A stretch of 64,000 nucleotides of DNA from an uncultured Saprospiraceae bacterium (GTDB lineage Bacteria > Bacteroidota > Bacteroidia > Chitinophagales > Saprospiraceae), in contig CALJOK010000004.1 in the NCBI GenBank assembly GCA_937981555.1, positions 95,908 through 159,907 of the forward strand, written 5' to 3'. How positions within the stretch are numbered: the stretch's first letter is position 1; every line of letters starts with the position of its first letter. This document shows, in pieces, positions 1 through 10,159 of this stretch. The position numbers and the translations under genes were made by a program. The notes under the pieces are model-generated. The model was not told where the DNA came from. It saw only the letters and a list, made by a program, of their open reading frames with translations, and made no database searches.

Positions 1-2079
1 TTGTTCCTCATCAATGACGAGTAATCCTAAATCTTTAAAACCAATATCTTTACTCAAGATTCCATGCGTCCCAATGACTATATCAATTTTCCCCTGCTTC
101 AATTTTTCGAAAATTGCTTTCTTTTCTTTCGTCGTTCGGAAACGATTAATATAATCTACCGTCACTCCAAACTCTTTAAGTCGATTGCCAAAAGTCTTAA
201 AATGTTGCAATGCTAAAATAGTTGTCGGAACTAAGATTGCCACTTGCCTTCCTCCCAAAACACATTTAAATGCAGCACGAACTGCAACCTCCGTTTTTCC
301 AAAACCAACATCTCCACAGATCAACCGATCCATTGGATAAGCTTTTTGCATATCTTCTTTTACCGCTTGAACCGCCTTCGCTTGATCGGGCGTATCCTCA
401 AACATAAAGTTCGATTCTAACTCAATTTGCAAATAATCATCCTCCGGATGTTCGATTCCTTTGGCAGCTTTTCGTTTCGCATAAAGTTTGATGAGTTCCT
501 TAGCGATGTCTTTGACTTTTCGCTTAGTGGTATTTTTTAATCGCTTCCAAGTATCGGAACCAATCTTACTCAACTTTGGCGGTTTGCCTTCCTTGCCGAC
601 GAATTTTGTAATCTTGTGTAGCGAGTTGATGCTCACATAAAGTACATCATCATTCTTATAAAACAGTCGAACAGACTCTTGCGTCTGCCCATTGATATTT
701 AATTTTTCCAAACCTGAATATCGTCCAACTCCGTGATCGATATGCGTAACAAAATCCCCAGGCACCAACTCTCGCAACATTCGTAAATTGATCGCTTTGT
801 CTTTGGTAAAACCTCGACGCAATTTATATTTATGAAAACGATGGAAAATTTGATGATCGGTATAGCACGCAACATTTAAATCCAAATCTAAAAAGCCTGC
901 ACTCAACGCTTTCGTCACAGGATGAAATTGAACGTCTGCTTTAAGGTCTTCAAAGATGGCATAGAAACGATCAATCTGTTTTGGATTTTCTGTAAAAATA
1001 TAATTCTCCAATTTCGCCTCTTGATTCTCATGGAGATTTTCGATAAGTAATTTGAAATTTTTATTGAAGTTGGGTTGTGGTTTACTGTTGAAAATTATTT
1101 TCTCATTCGGCTTGAAATGCAAATTTTTATTGAGGAAAAACAATGCGAATTTTTCTACATCTTGAATCACTTCTTCTGGCTTGATAAAAGCTCTGTCTCG
1201 AAAAATTTCTGCCAAGTCTCCTTCATCTAAAGACGAAACTGTTTTACCAAATTTCTCCGCTTCCTCCAAACACATTTCCAATCTACCGATCAACATGTCT
1301 AAGTCTTTTATCCAAATCGCCGTGTTCTCTGGCAAGACATTGAAGAGAGATGTTTTTTGTTTTTGAGAAAATTTTGTGTTGATATTTGGAATGATCGAAA
1401 CCCTTGCAATCTTCTTGACACTCAATTGAGTCAACGGATCAAAGGTTCGAATACTTTCAATTTCATCATCAAATAATTCCACTCGATATGGATATTCATT
1501 TCCATAAGAAAAGATATCAACGATGCCTCCACGAATAGAAAACTGTCCTGGCTCATAAACAAAATCTACTCGCTCAAAACCATATTCAACGAATAGCTCC
1601 ACTAAAAAATCGACATCTAATTTTTCATCTTTGACAATCGAAATTTGTTTTTCGTTCAACACTTTTGGCGAAACGACTTTTTCAAAAAGTGCTTCAGGAT
1701 AAGTAACAATAATTTCTCCTATGGATTTTGCATTGGAAATTTTATTGATGGTTTCCGTTCGTTGCAAAACGTTGGCAGAGTTCAGATGCTCAAAATCCAT
1801 TGGACGTTTGAAAGAATCGGGAAAAAAGTGAATTCCCTTTTTCTCTAACAATGCGGCAATATTGTTTTGCAAATAAGCAGCTTCTTCTTTGTCGGCTGCA
1901 ATGTAAAGATGATGTTGAGGATTGGCGAGGTAGGTTCCAGACAGGACAAAGGAATCCTGCGCTCCAGTCATACCTACCATTTGTAAGCGTGTCGGAGTCG
2001 GAGTTTGCAGCGCATTCACAATTTGTTGTGTCCGCGCACTATCTCGATACAAGTCTAATAGACGCTGCAAGTTGGACAT
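1..2079 (-). CDS. mfd: Transcription-repair coupling factor Mfd (N-terminal 693 residues, cut by window edge)
   Basis: Mfd is a DNA translocase that removes stalled RNA polymerase and recruits UvrA to lesions. The minus frame is open from the ATG at 2079 to base 1, giving 693 residues of a family usually about 1,100 long. It begins MSNLQRLLDLYRDS. The N-terminal UvrB-like part is followed by the RNA-polymerase-interaction (CarD-like) segment near residue 438 (PGDFVTHIDHGVGRY) and the Walker A motif near residue 590 (GDVGFGKTEVA). The visible part ends exactly in the DEEQ Walker B motif. The rest of the helicase core and the C-terminal domain lie beyond the window. A TACTTTTG box (2091 to 2084, minus strand) lies just before the start and suggests a very short leader. 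The gene is downstream of the sprA terminator. Confidence 0.95.
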   Translation of the reverse strand, partial: MSNLQRLLDLYRDSARTQQIVNALQTPTPTRLQMVGMTGAQDSFVLSGTYLANPQHHLYIAADKEEAAYLQNNIAALLEKKGIHFFPDSFKRPMDFEHLNSANVLQRTETINKISNAKSIGEIIVTYPEALFEKVVSPKVLNEKQISIVKDEKLDVDFLVELFVEYGFERVDFVYEPGQFSIRGGIVDIFSYGNEYPYRVELFDDEIESIRTFDPLTQLSVKKIARVSIIPNINTKFSQKQKTSLFNVLPENTAIWIKDLDMLIGRLEMCLEEAEKFGKTVSSLDEGDLAEIFRDRAFIKPEEVIQDVEKFALFFLNKNLHFKPNEKIIFNSKPQPNFNKNFKLLIENLHENQEAKLENYIFTENPKQIDRFYAIFEDLKADVQFHPVTKALSAGFLDLDLNVACYTDHQIFHRFHKYKLRRGFTKDKAINLRMLRELVPGDFVTHIDHGVGRYSGLEKLNINGQTQESVRLFYKNDDVLYVSINSLHKITKFVGKEGKPPKLSKIGSDTWKRLKNTTKRKVKDIAKELIKLYAKRKAAKGIEHPEDDYLQIELESNFMFEDTPDQAKAVQAVKEDMQKAYPMDRLICGDVGFGKTEVAVRAAFKCVLGGRQVAILVPTTILALQHFKTFGNRLKEFGVTVDYINRFRTTKEKKAIFEKLKQGKIDIVIGTHGILSKDIGFKDLGLLVIDEEQ

Positions 2080-2083
2080 GGGG

Positions 2084-2091
2084 CAAAAGTA
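2084..2091 (-). promoter_or_regulatory. Candidate -7 box (TAnnTTTG) of mfd
   Basis: On the minus strand this reads TACTTTTG, matching the Bacteroidota -7 consensus TAnnTTTG. It ends five bases before the mfd ATG, so the transcript would be nearly leaderless. I see no TTG at the expected -33 spacing, so this is tentative. Confidence 0.35.
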
Positions 2092-2226
2092 ATGAAAAAT
2101 GAATAATTAAGTTGAATTTATTTTCTTTGTTTTTGAATAACAAATTAGGAGGAGAAAGGTTATGACTTTTTCATCACATCCATTTAGATAAACATTGGGA
2201 ATAATAGGTTTTTCAGGGAAAATAAA

Positions 2227-2258
2227 AAAAGCGACTAGAATAATTTCTAGTCGCTTTT
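2227..2258 (-). terminator. Intrinsic terminator of sprA
   Basis: A perfect 14-bp stem (2227-2240 with 2245-2258) has a 4-nt loop. On the minus strand it is followed by a T-run. It lies about 40 bases after the sprA stop and just after a copy of the palindromic stop-codon repeat. Confidence 0.85.
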
Positions 2259-2269
2259 GGTATTTTTTA

Positions 2270-2297
2270 TAGGTCAGCTAAAGCGGACCGCTACGTA
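2270..2297 (-). repeat. Stop-codon-proximal palindromic repeat, copy A (sprA end)
   Basis: On the minus strand this reads TACGTAGCGGTCC followed by GCTTTAGCTGACCTA, starting at the sprA stop. The core GGTCnGCT-TT-AGCnGACC is palindromic. Closely related copies lie at 13346-13374 and 13434-13462, each beside a gene end and a terminator. Confidence 0.75.
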
Positions 2298-5200
2298 TTA
2301 ATTTAATGAGAATCGAACCGTGATTCCACCAGCAGTATTTGTAATTGGATAAGCTGCTGAAGTTTTTGGAACTGTTTTTCTGTAATCAAAAAACAATCGA
2401 AGATTCAATCTTTTATTGACTTGATAATCTATCGATGGATTGATCGAAATATCTCGAGTTCCTCTAGTCGGTTCAGCAAGATCTTGATCCAAATAATGAT
2501 TAATAGTGATGTTATCTCGGAAAGAGAAATCAAATTTTATATTCAAATCATTTCCTTTTGGAACATTGGAATTTGCACCACCAGCTCCTCTTCCTCCTGG
2601 ATTAGCAGGAGTGTTTTTTGTACTTTTTTTAGCCCCTTTCTTTTTCTTCTTTTTACCTGTCAAGAATGGAATGATTACATCTTTTAATCTGTAACCAAAT
2701 CCTGCGACATATTCCGTAGTTCTATTTTCAGTCAATACATTAGTCTGGAAATCAGCATCCAAGTTTCTTGATTTTTTGAAATCAGCTCGGAAGGTCATAT
2801 CATTGGTTGTCTTGATATCGATTCCGATAAGTGGTGAAAACTGCTCGGTAATTGTCAATGCTGGAATATCAAATCGAGTATAATAATTTCCAAAATTATT
2901 TAAGTTTTGACTTCCAAAAGGATCTTCATCTACATACTGTTGATTGGTTTCAAATGAATTAACTGTCAAGGTAGATTTGTATCCGTGAGTGATACTTACA
3001 CTTTTGAAAATATCTTTGAACCAAGGTAATTTTGATAAACCGTTATAAGTTAATCGCCAATTTGGTCGAGGGATCGTTTTAAAAATATTCCCCTCTCTAC
3101 TATTCAAGAACTCTATTGGATCTCGATTAGTGTAAGCCGAAAGAAATGCAGGAATAAGTACCTCTCTTTGTGCTTCTCCAAAACCGTTGGTATATTCAGA
3201 ACCATCTTCGGTGTGAATTCCTGTTCCTAATTCTTTCGAAATGAGGGAACGATTATCTTCGTACCGATCAAACAATGCCACCATATTATTAAACCCATCT
3301 TGAAAAAGTGTTTGCATCGCAAAATATGAAACGGTGTACGATCCTATTTGTCGCTGATTGGCTAATCCATAATTGATATGATTATCTCGATCCAAAGGAT
3401 CAGCTGTAGCATAAAGCGTATCTAAATTTTTGAATATGGCAGATTCATTTTCAGTAAATGAATAATTAGCTTCAACATCAACTTTAAAATCAGCAAAAGG
3501 CTCCAAGGTCAAACGAGCATCATAATTCTTAGTATATGTCCTGATCGTTTCTTGATTTAAAAAGAAACTTTTTGTAATCCAACGATCATTAGGATCAGCT
3601 ACAGCTTTATCAAACCATGCGTCATTAGGTTGAAAACCTGCTACAAAATCCCAACCAGGTCGAGAGAAATTAGTGGACTGACCAAAGAAATCTACGGTAG
3701 GAGTATATCCAGGAATTACAGTAGAAAAATCTTCCGTATAATCAAACCTTGCTTTCCTTATTAACATCAACGGTCGGATTAACGCTTTAGTAATCTTACT
3801 TGGCTCCTTATCCTTTTTATCTTTTTTCTTCTTTTTATCTTTAGGATCATCTTTGGTAGAAGCCTTAGTTTGTTTTTTCCTAGAGCTCCCAGCATTTCTT
3901 CTTGAAGTAGATTTTTTCTTATTGATTTTTTTCAAAAACTTAGACTTGTCATAGAGTTTGTCAAAATTCAAAACTCCCTTGATTGAACGGGACTGTCCAT
4001 TTTGGATAATATTACCTAAGTGTATCGTATCGTTTAGATTCCAATTATTTTGTGCTCCTGCATCCCAATTAAAACTACCTCGATATTTTACATCAGCGCT
4101 CACCCAATCTAAAACTGGAATAGACTTAAATGGTACTTTATAGGTTACATTAACAGATTGTTGGAACTTCTTATCTCGGCCTAAATTTCTGACATTTTCT
4201 TTAATAAATGCATTTAACTCTGCTTCACTTCTTCGCAGTTGTGTATTATCATCGAACTCAGCCAACTCATCAATTACCGATTGACTAGAAGCGGAATAAT
4301 CCACCTTAAGACCTTTCGTCAAATCCCATCTCATATCGTAATTTCGCATCCACACAAATTGCTTATTGACATAAGTATTGTAATATGGATTCTCACTCGC
4401 AAACCGATATTTCGTTTCCGTCTTTTGCCGATTAGCAATAGTGTTAAATGAAAAAGTATTTGGAATCGGGTTAAAATTAAACCCAGTAATTAATCCAAGA
4501 TGTTTTTTCAGTTTCGGTTTTTTAGTCACCTTTTTAAACGGAGTAATGTAATTTGCTTTTCGAGAATAGGTATAATCAATTTGCCCTCGTTTTTGATCAA
4601 TGACATCTGACTCAATGATTGGGTCACTATGCTTAGTTTGAGTTTGGGCATAGGTAAAGGTGAAATTTGAAATATCCCAAGGCATCGGAGTTTTGTCTTT
4701 ATTCGTTCGCTCTTTCCTGACATTCGTAAAGTTGAAACCTTTAATCGTTGTTTTATCAAGAGCCTGACTTCGAATAGAATCTCTATCTGCTTGAGAATCT
4801 TGACTGTCCAATTTTTCCTTAAGTGTAATATCTAAATCGTACGGATCAAATTCTGGAATTCGATCAATGTTGGAATATTGAGCGAAGGCAGGAATTTTGA
4901 TTCCCCATTTTTCTGGAAAAAATTTACCTAACTCAAAATCAACATCAACTGCATACTCTTGAACTCTTTCTCGTTGTCGATCTGCTAATTTTTGATCCAA
5001 AGCTCCCCAACCAATGGAACTAAAAGCTCCTGAGGCAGCAACATTTCCAAAATCAGCTAACTGTATATCAAGTCTTGCCAAACCTGCTACACCACCTCTC
5101 TCATCAAATCCGCTTACTCGTAACTCATTGACCCAAACTTCCCCACAGATATCTCGTGTATTATTTTCAAGCGCAGCTTTTGGATTTCGAATCCCAATCA

Positions 5201-8200
5201 TCACACCTTTTATATTACCAAGATTTGGATTTCCTTTTACTCTGACGGTATTTTGTATTCTATCAGGATCTTGAATCGCAAATGCTTTTCCAACAATTTC
5301 TGGAGTGGTTCCTGCTTCGTTACGTTTTACTTTTACATCTTTCAATAATTCTAATGGAAAATTAAAATCATTTTCTTCTCTCCATACTTCGAGTTTATAT
5401 TCATTAGCGGTACTGTTAAATTCTGCGGTGACAGTAGAATCAGAAAATGTTAATGGTATTTCGTATTCGTAATAATTTTTTTCAAAGTCACTTCCGAGTC
5501 GCATAAAAATACTCATATCTCCATTCTCCACAGCTTCAGGTGCTTCGGCATGGACATACATCCTCATCCGTTCATAGACCCTTAAATCTAGTTTGATATT
5601 TTTAAAGACCGCCTTGGATTCTCCATCACTTAATCCACAAACATTCATCGCAAGGGATTGCTCATTTTGTAATGCATTGGGAAATGCTCCAAGGGATTGC
5701 TCTCTTTCGATACCTAATGGCAGTACATAGTTGAATGGTTGACGACTACTATTTTCTTCTACGTTTACAGCGTTAACATCAAATAGTGCCTCGGAAGGAA
5801 TTCCTGATGTAATAATATTTCCATCTACAATATCTCTTCGGTATCTTCTCCATTGATTTCTTACCAACTCTAATCTTGCAAAACGTAAAATGGTTTTTTC
5901 GTCAAACCCTTGCATATACATTCTGATAAATCGAATAGATCTGAAATCTTGAATACTACCTATCTTACTAGTGTATTGGTCAATTGGAATTTTAAATCGG
6001 TACCAAGTTCTTTCTGAAGCAACATCATAAATAGAATCCGTGATGTAAGGAGTATTCCCATCCAAATCATCTCCGTCAGGTACTAATGGAATTTTATATT
6101 GGAAATATGCCTCTGTCTCACTTAAGGTATTATCATTATTAAGATCCTCTGAGTCTGGCTGATTAGTTCCGATAATTTCACTCACACTTCCTATCGTTCG
6201 AGCATTTCCTTGTGAGTTATTAAATTTTGCATATCGGTCTGCGACACTAAAAGTATTAGGTTCTAGAGAAGCATCACTTGGTGTTACAAAATCATCATTT
6301 GATACATCATCCAAATTAACCCCGATAGCGCTGATTGAAGTAACGTAATCACTAAAAAGTAATTTCTCCCCTTCATTATTCAACCCATCATAACCAACAT
6401 CTTGTAAATCTCTATTGTCAGTATTATTATCAAATGCCGTAGTTACCAATGGGCCTAAAGGAACTCTTGCCAAATTTGTTTCTGTGGTTGGTCGATTACT
6501 ATTATTAGTTGCACCAGGTAATCCATTTTCAAAAAACAATCGAGAATCCTTTAATATATCCTCTGAAATATTTCCCAAATTGATATATAAATTTCCATCA
6601 CCAGAAGTAGCCGAACCATCTGCTTTATCCATAAAAGGATTCAACATCCAAAATTCAATAAACTCGATATTGGCAGCTTGGAAATCATTTGTATTTAATG
6701 ATCGCATAATTCCTGCCCATCGAGTTTCTGGACTATTTAATTTCAAATTACCTCCAACATTAGACACCCCTTCTGAATAGGTTGTTCCATTCGGTTCATC
6801 AAAATTATATGGTCCTCTTTCATCTGGACAGTAGGCCAAGTCAAAAGTAAAAATCGTAGGATTGTCAGAAGGAGTCAATTGTCTATTTCTAAAAACTTCT
6901 TCTTGCGGAATTGCCGCTGCGTAATTATCCGCACCATCATTATCATCTCTCACACTTGGATCTATTCGATACCAACTCAACCCTGCTCGATTGACTCCTG
7001 AAAGTCTACTATCAATCTCTGTTGCTTCAGGGAAAAGTGGATTATTATTTTGTGCATCATTTTGAGGTACACTTGCTGGAACCCATGCGGTATAAGGTGT
7101 TCTCAAATCATAACTACTCGTACTTCCTTCAAAGTCATCTATGTAAACTGATCCACCTTTATCCTTAATCGAATTACCTGCCGAATCTACTTCTACCTGA
7201 TTAATTGCTTTAGAGTGACCTGGTCGAAGCGCTGCCATCTCTGCTACCAAACTTATCTTAGAAGGAGCTTTAGTATCAATCAATGGAATACGATCTACTG
7301 CCTTAGTCAACCATGCTGACTCCGAACTATAATTAAAATCTAAACCATAAATTTTATTATTGATCGGATCATCTCCGATATTTACTTTTTGGGTAAATGG
7401 TCTTTCAAATAGATTTAAGAAAGTACCTCCAACAGAAAGATTATCATTCACTTCATAATCTGCTCTCAGACCAACTAGTGTTTTTGTCTGAAAACCAAAA
7501 AGTGTGTTATCCTCAAAAGAAACTTTAATCGGACTACCTGATGCTAAAATGGCATCATTCAAAATCTTGATTCGACCAATGTTATAATCAATTTCATAGT
7601 CTTGTCCTTCGATCAAAACTTGTGCTCCAGAAGTTACCGTTACCGATCCTTGAGGCAAGTTAAATGCACCTAAAGAAATTTCATTGGAAATCGCAGACTT
7701 GTAAGAACCTTTAATCGTAAATCGATTGAATTCTGGAAACTCTCTCGCCCGTACAATTGTCGAATCATATAACATTTGAAAAGAGAACTTTTCTTTATCC
7801 GCCGCTCCATCAATTTGATCAACTAACGATGAACCAAATGGTTCTAGGACTGGAAACATGATTCGACCATTACGAGTATTGATAGTTACATTTTCGACAA
7901 AATCAAAAACGCCATCGGGGACTGGATCACCTTGAACATTTAAATTATCTAAATTAAAAATTCGTAGTAAAGGAATATTTACCAAATTCGTTTCTGGTAA
8001 AAAACGCTTCAACCCTGCTCCTGGATCATCATAATAAATGTCTAATCTAAAATCATCTCGATTCACTTGATATGCTCCAATCGAATAAACATTTTTCATC
8101 ATCAAATCCCATGACGGAAGATCAGTTCGCTGTGTCGTACTTTTCAACATTTTTGTGAAAATTACATTTTGCGTAATCGAATCTTCTGTTGGCGGAACAT

Positions 8201-9686
8201 CTTCGGCCAATTCTCCTACCTTATATACTTGATCTTTTCCAGCATAATTATATTCATATGAAACTGCCAAAACTTGATCAGCTCTAAGGTTTACGTTAAC
8301 CGATACAAATCCTAATTCTGCATTATAAGTGTACTCACTTGGATTCAATAATCGAGCTCTTACTTTTTCAAAATCTCTGGTCTGTTGAAAATTAAATTGT
8401 CCTGTTAACAATCCAACTGTTTTGTCTGCAAAACGAGCTTCTGAAATTTGAGTTAAATCTCGATAAATATCATTCGAACTATTTTCAGGCAACTCATCTA
8501 CCCCAAATACATCTCTGTTCCGAGGAGTTGTTGGTTGACCATAAAACATATTACTATTGGTAATTCGATCATACTCTCCCAAATCGGCTAATGCTACGAT
8601 ATCTCGAATTCCTTCCGTTTCATTTCGATCATTAGTTACCCAAACTTCAAGCTTAGTAATTCGACTCAAACTATTAATCGTTGGCATATTTGCCAATGCC
8701 TCTTCAAAGTGGTCTCGGTAATAATGAGAAAGGAAGAAGTGTCGATTTTCATCATACTGCTCACCTGTTACTTCAAATTCTTGTACTTGTGCTCCACCTT
8801 TAATTTCAATCGCCTCTCGTTTCGATTTTTGTTGTGACGCAATCGCAGTCACTCTCAAATGTCCAAATTGTAATTCGGTTTTTAATCCAAACAAACTTTG
8901 CGCTCCTTGAATTAAATTACTTCGAAGTGGTAAACTTACATTCCCGGCTTCGATCTTTTTAATAATTTCATCCTCACTAAATGCATCCGCATCGTATTCT
9001 AACTTCAATTGATTATCAAAATCAAAAGTCGCTTGAGTATTATAATTGGTAGATAGTTTTAATTTTTCCCCAATCGACCCTTGTACGTTCAATTGAATAT
9101 TCATATCAAAATCAAACCCACCTTGCTTCTGTTGTCTTTTAGTCAAAATTGGATTTTCGATATTTTGAAAATCTACTCCAAAAGTCAAATCAATATTTCC
9201 TTGAGGCTGAATGTCCACATCTGTTCCTCCAAATAATCGATTAATTAAATCTTTGTCTAAATCCATTTTAGACAACGGATCTACTTTTCCATTGACACTT
9301 GTATTGCTACTCAGTCCGGAGAGTTGCCTAAAATATTCTTGCTCTTCTTTTTTCGCTCTCCAATCCATGTATTCATTAAACGTCATGTAAGAAGGCATTC
9401 TGAAATAATCATCCCCAATTTTCTCGGAAATAACATACATTCCAGTAGCTGGATCATACTCGACAGTTTGTTCGATGACACTTGGATCAGCAAGATCAAA
9501 AGGATTGGAATTTGGATTATTAATGAAGTCATCATATCGCTCGTTGAACGGTATGGTATCATTATTAATTATAATCTCTGGAGCAAATGGATCGTCCATA
9601 TTTGAACCTCCTCCAAAGTTAGCAAGTGAGGCAGAAAAGAATCCAAGTACGAATAAAAAACTAAGTAGTAAGTTTACGTTTTTCAT
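2298..9686 (-). CDS. sprA: Cell-surface gliding / type IX secretion translocon protein SprA
   Basis: SprA (SOV) forms the giant outer-membrane barrel through which type IX secretion cargo leaves the cell, and it is needed for gliding in Flavobacterium. The 2,462-residue protein has a signal peptide (MKNVNLLLSFLFVLGFFSASLAN), and its length is close to known SprA proteins of about 2,400. Recognisable segments include the N-terminal DLTFGVDFQNIENPIL region, the repeated SprA_N-type modules with KGGSVYIDDFEGS near residue 850, and a C-terminal run of alternating strand-like segments ending in RFSLN. Two strongly lysine-rich insertions (about residues 1905-1965 and 2340-2375) look like loops. ruvA lies upstream on the same strand, as in many Bacteroidota. 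The gene ends in a palindromic repeat plus a terminator. Confidence 0.97.
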   Translation of the reverse strand: MKNVNLLLSFLFVLGFFSASLANFGGGSNMDDPFAPEIIINNDTIPFNERYDDFINNPNSNPFDLADPSVIEQTVEYDPATGMYVISEKIGDDYFRMPSYMTFNEYMDWRAKKEEQEYFRQLSGLSSNTSVNGKVDPLSKMDLDKDLINRLFGGTDVDIQPQGNIDLTFGVDFQNIENPILTKRQQKQGGFDFDMNIQLNVQGSIGEKLKLSTNYNTQATFDFDNQLKLEYDADAFSEDEIIKKIEAGNVSLPLRSNLIQGAQSLFGLKTELQFGHLRVTAIASQQKSKREAIEIKGGAQVQEFEVTGEQYDENRHFFLSHYYRDHFEEALANMPTINSLSRITKLEVWVTNDRNETEGIRDIVALADLGEYDRITNSNMFYGQPTTPRNRDVFGVDELPENSSNDIYRDLTQISEARFADKTVGLLTGQFNFQQTRDFEKVRARLLNPSEYTYNAELGFVSVNVNLRADQVLAVSYEYNYAGKDQVYKVGELAEDVPPTEDSITQNVIFTKMLKSTTQRTDLPSWDLMMKNVYSIGAYQVNRDDFRLDIYYDDPGAGLKRFLPETNLVNIPLLRIFNLDNLNVQGDPVPDGVFDFVENVTINTRNGRIMFPVLEPFGSSLVDQIDGAADKEKFSFQMLYDSTIVRAREFPEFNRFTIKGSYKSAISNEISLGAFNLPQGSVTVTSGAQVLIEGQDYEIDYNIGRIKILNDAILASGSPIKVSFEDNTLFGFQTKTLVGLRADYEVNDNLSVGGTFLNLFERPFTQKVNIGDDPINNKIYGLDFNYSSESAWLTKAVDRIPLIDTKAPSKISLVAEMAALRPGHSKAINQVEVDSAGNSIKDKGGSVYIDDFEGSTSSYDLRTPYTAWVPASVPQNDAQNNNPLFPEATEIDSRLSGVNRAGLSWYRIDPSVRDDNDGADNYAAAIPQEEVFRNRQLTPSDNPTIFTFDLAYCPDERGPYNFDEPNGTTYSEGVSNVGGNLKLNSPETRWAGIMRSLNTNDFQAANIEFIEFWMLNPFMDKADGSATSGDGNLYINLGNISEDILKDSRLFFENGLPGATNNSNRPTTETNLARVPLGPLVTTAFDNNTDNRDLQDVGYDGLNNEGEKLLFSDYVTSISAIGVNLDDVSNDDFVTPSDASLEPNTFSVADRYAKFNNSQGNARTIGSVSEIIGTNQPDSEDLNNDNTLSETEAYFQYKIPLVPDGDDLDGNTPYITDSIYDVASERTWYRFKIPIDQYTSKIGSIQDFRSIRFIRMYMQGFDEKTILRFARLELVRNQWRRYRRDIVDGNIITSGIPSEALFDVNAVNVEENSSRQPFNYVLPLGIEREQSLGAFPNALQNEQSLAMNVCGLSDGESKAVFKNIKLDLRVYERMRMYVHAEAPEAVENGDMSIFMRLGSDFEKNYYEYEIPLTFSDSTVTAEFNSTANEYKLEVWREENDFNFPLELLKDVKVKRNEAGTTPEIVGKAFAIQDPDRIQNTVRVKGNPNLGNIKGVMIGIRNPKAALENNTRDICGEVWVNELRVSGFDERGGVAGLARLDIQLADFGNVAASGAFSSIGWGALDQKLADRQRERVQEYAVDVDFELGKFFPEKWGIKIPAFAQYSNIDRIPEFDPYDLDITLKEKLDSQDSQADRDSIRSQALDKTTIKGFNFTNVRKERTNKDKTPMPWDISNFTFTYAQTQTKHSDPIIESDVIDQKRGQIDYTYSRKANYITPFKKVTKKPKLKKHLGLITGFNFNPIPNTFSFNTIANRQKTETKYRFASENPYYNTYVNKQFVWMRNYDMRWDLTKGLKVDYSASSQSVIDELAEFDDNTQLRRSEAELNAFIKENVRNLGRDKKFQQSVNVTYKVPFKSIPVLDWVSADVKYRGSFNWDAGAQNNWNLNDTIHLGNIIQNGQSRSIKGVLNFDKLYDKSKFLKKINKKKSTSRRNAGSSRKKQTKASTKDDPKDKKKKKDKKDKEPSKITKALIRPLMLIRKARFDYTEDFSTVIPGYTPTVDFFGQSTNFSRPGWDFVAGFQPNDAWFDKAVADPNDRWITKSFFLNQETIRTYTKNYDARLTLEPFADFKVDVEANYSFTENESAIFKNLDTLYATADPLDRDNHINYGLANQRQIGSYTVSYFAMQTLFQDGFNNMVALFDRYEDNRSLISKELGTGIHTEDGSEYTNGFGEAQREVLIPAFLSAYTNRDPIEFLNSREGNIFKTIPRPNWRLTYNGLSKLPWFKDIFKSVSITHGYKSTLTVNSFETNQQYVDEDPFGSQNLNNFGNYYTRFDIPALTITEQFSPLIGIDIKTTNDMTFRADFKKSRNLDADFQTNVLTENRTTEYVAGFGYRLKDVIIPFLTGKKKKKKGAKKSTKNTPANPGGRGAGGANSNVPKGNDLNIKFDFSFRDNITINHYLDQDLAEPTRGTRDISINPSIDYQVNKRLNLRLFFDYRKTVPKTSAAYPITNTAGGITVRFSLN

Positions 9687-10159
9687 AATTTCTTCATGGG
9701 AGATTTTTGGCCTATTCCAAAGTGCTGCCCATGTGCAGCCAAGATGGAAGGAAAGGAAAAAATTGAAAATGTAATTGTTTCGATTATTTCAAAATGACGA
9801 TTCAATTACAAAGAGACAATAATTACCTCGTTAGGTTGTCAGAATATATTTTCGAATTTCCGTTGTTAAATCTATTTTTCCATTTTATAAAAACTAGATT
9901 TTTTGAAACAACTTATTGATAACGCAACTTTATTGCGTTGCTGTTTTATTATAGTTTTTTTAACAATAAGTAGATTTTAAATCCTTTTTGGATTTTTCTG
10001 CTTATCGTACAAAATATTTACGTTGTGAATGCGACTAAGTTTACTTTTTTCTAATATGTTTTTTAGGAAAAAAGAAACTCATAGAATGTCAAATTTAATC
10101 GAAAAATCAAATTCAGCTAATTGACATTGATTTTGATCTTTTGATTGACATTTTGTTTG
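9687..10159. other. 473-bp AT-rich gap between ruvA and sprA
   Basis: No coding frame is convincing here. The gap holds a small hairpin at 9921-9939 (AACGCAA / TTGCGTT, 5-nt loop), an imperfect inverted repeat at about 9966-10006 (ATAAG..AGA..ATCC with GGAT..TCT..CTTAT), and several TTGACA/TGTCAA words between 10087 and 10160. It must contain the sprA leader or promoter, but I find no clear TAnnTTTG box on the minus strand. Confidence 0.5.

Noticed and set aside
1181..2102. Plus-strand ORFs of 61-83 codons
   Set aside because: They are antisense to mfd, whose minus frame is open over the whole stretch with family motifs.
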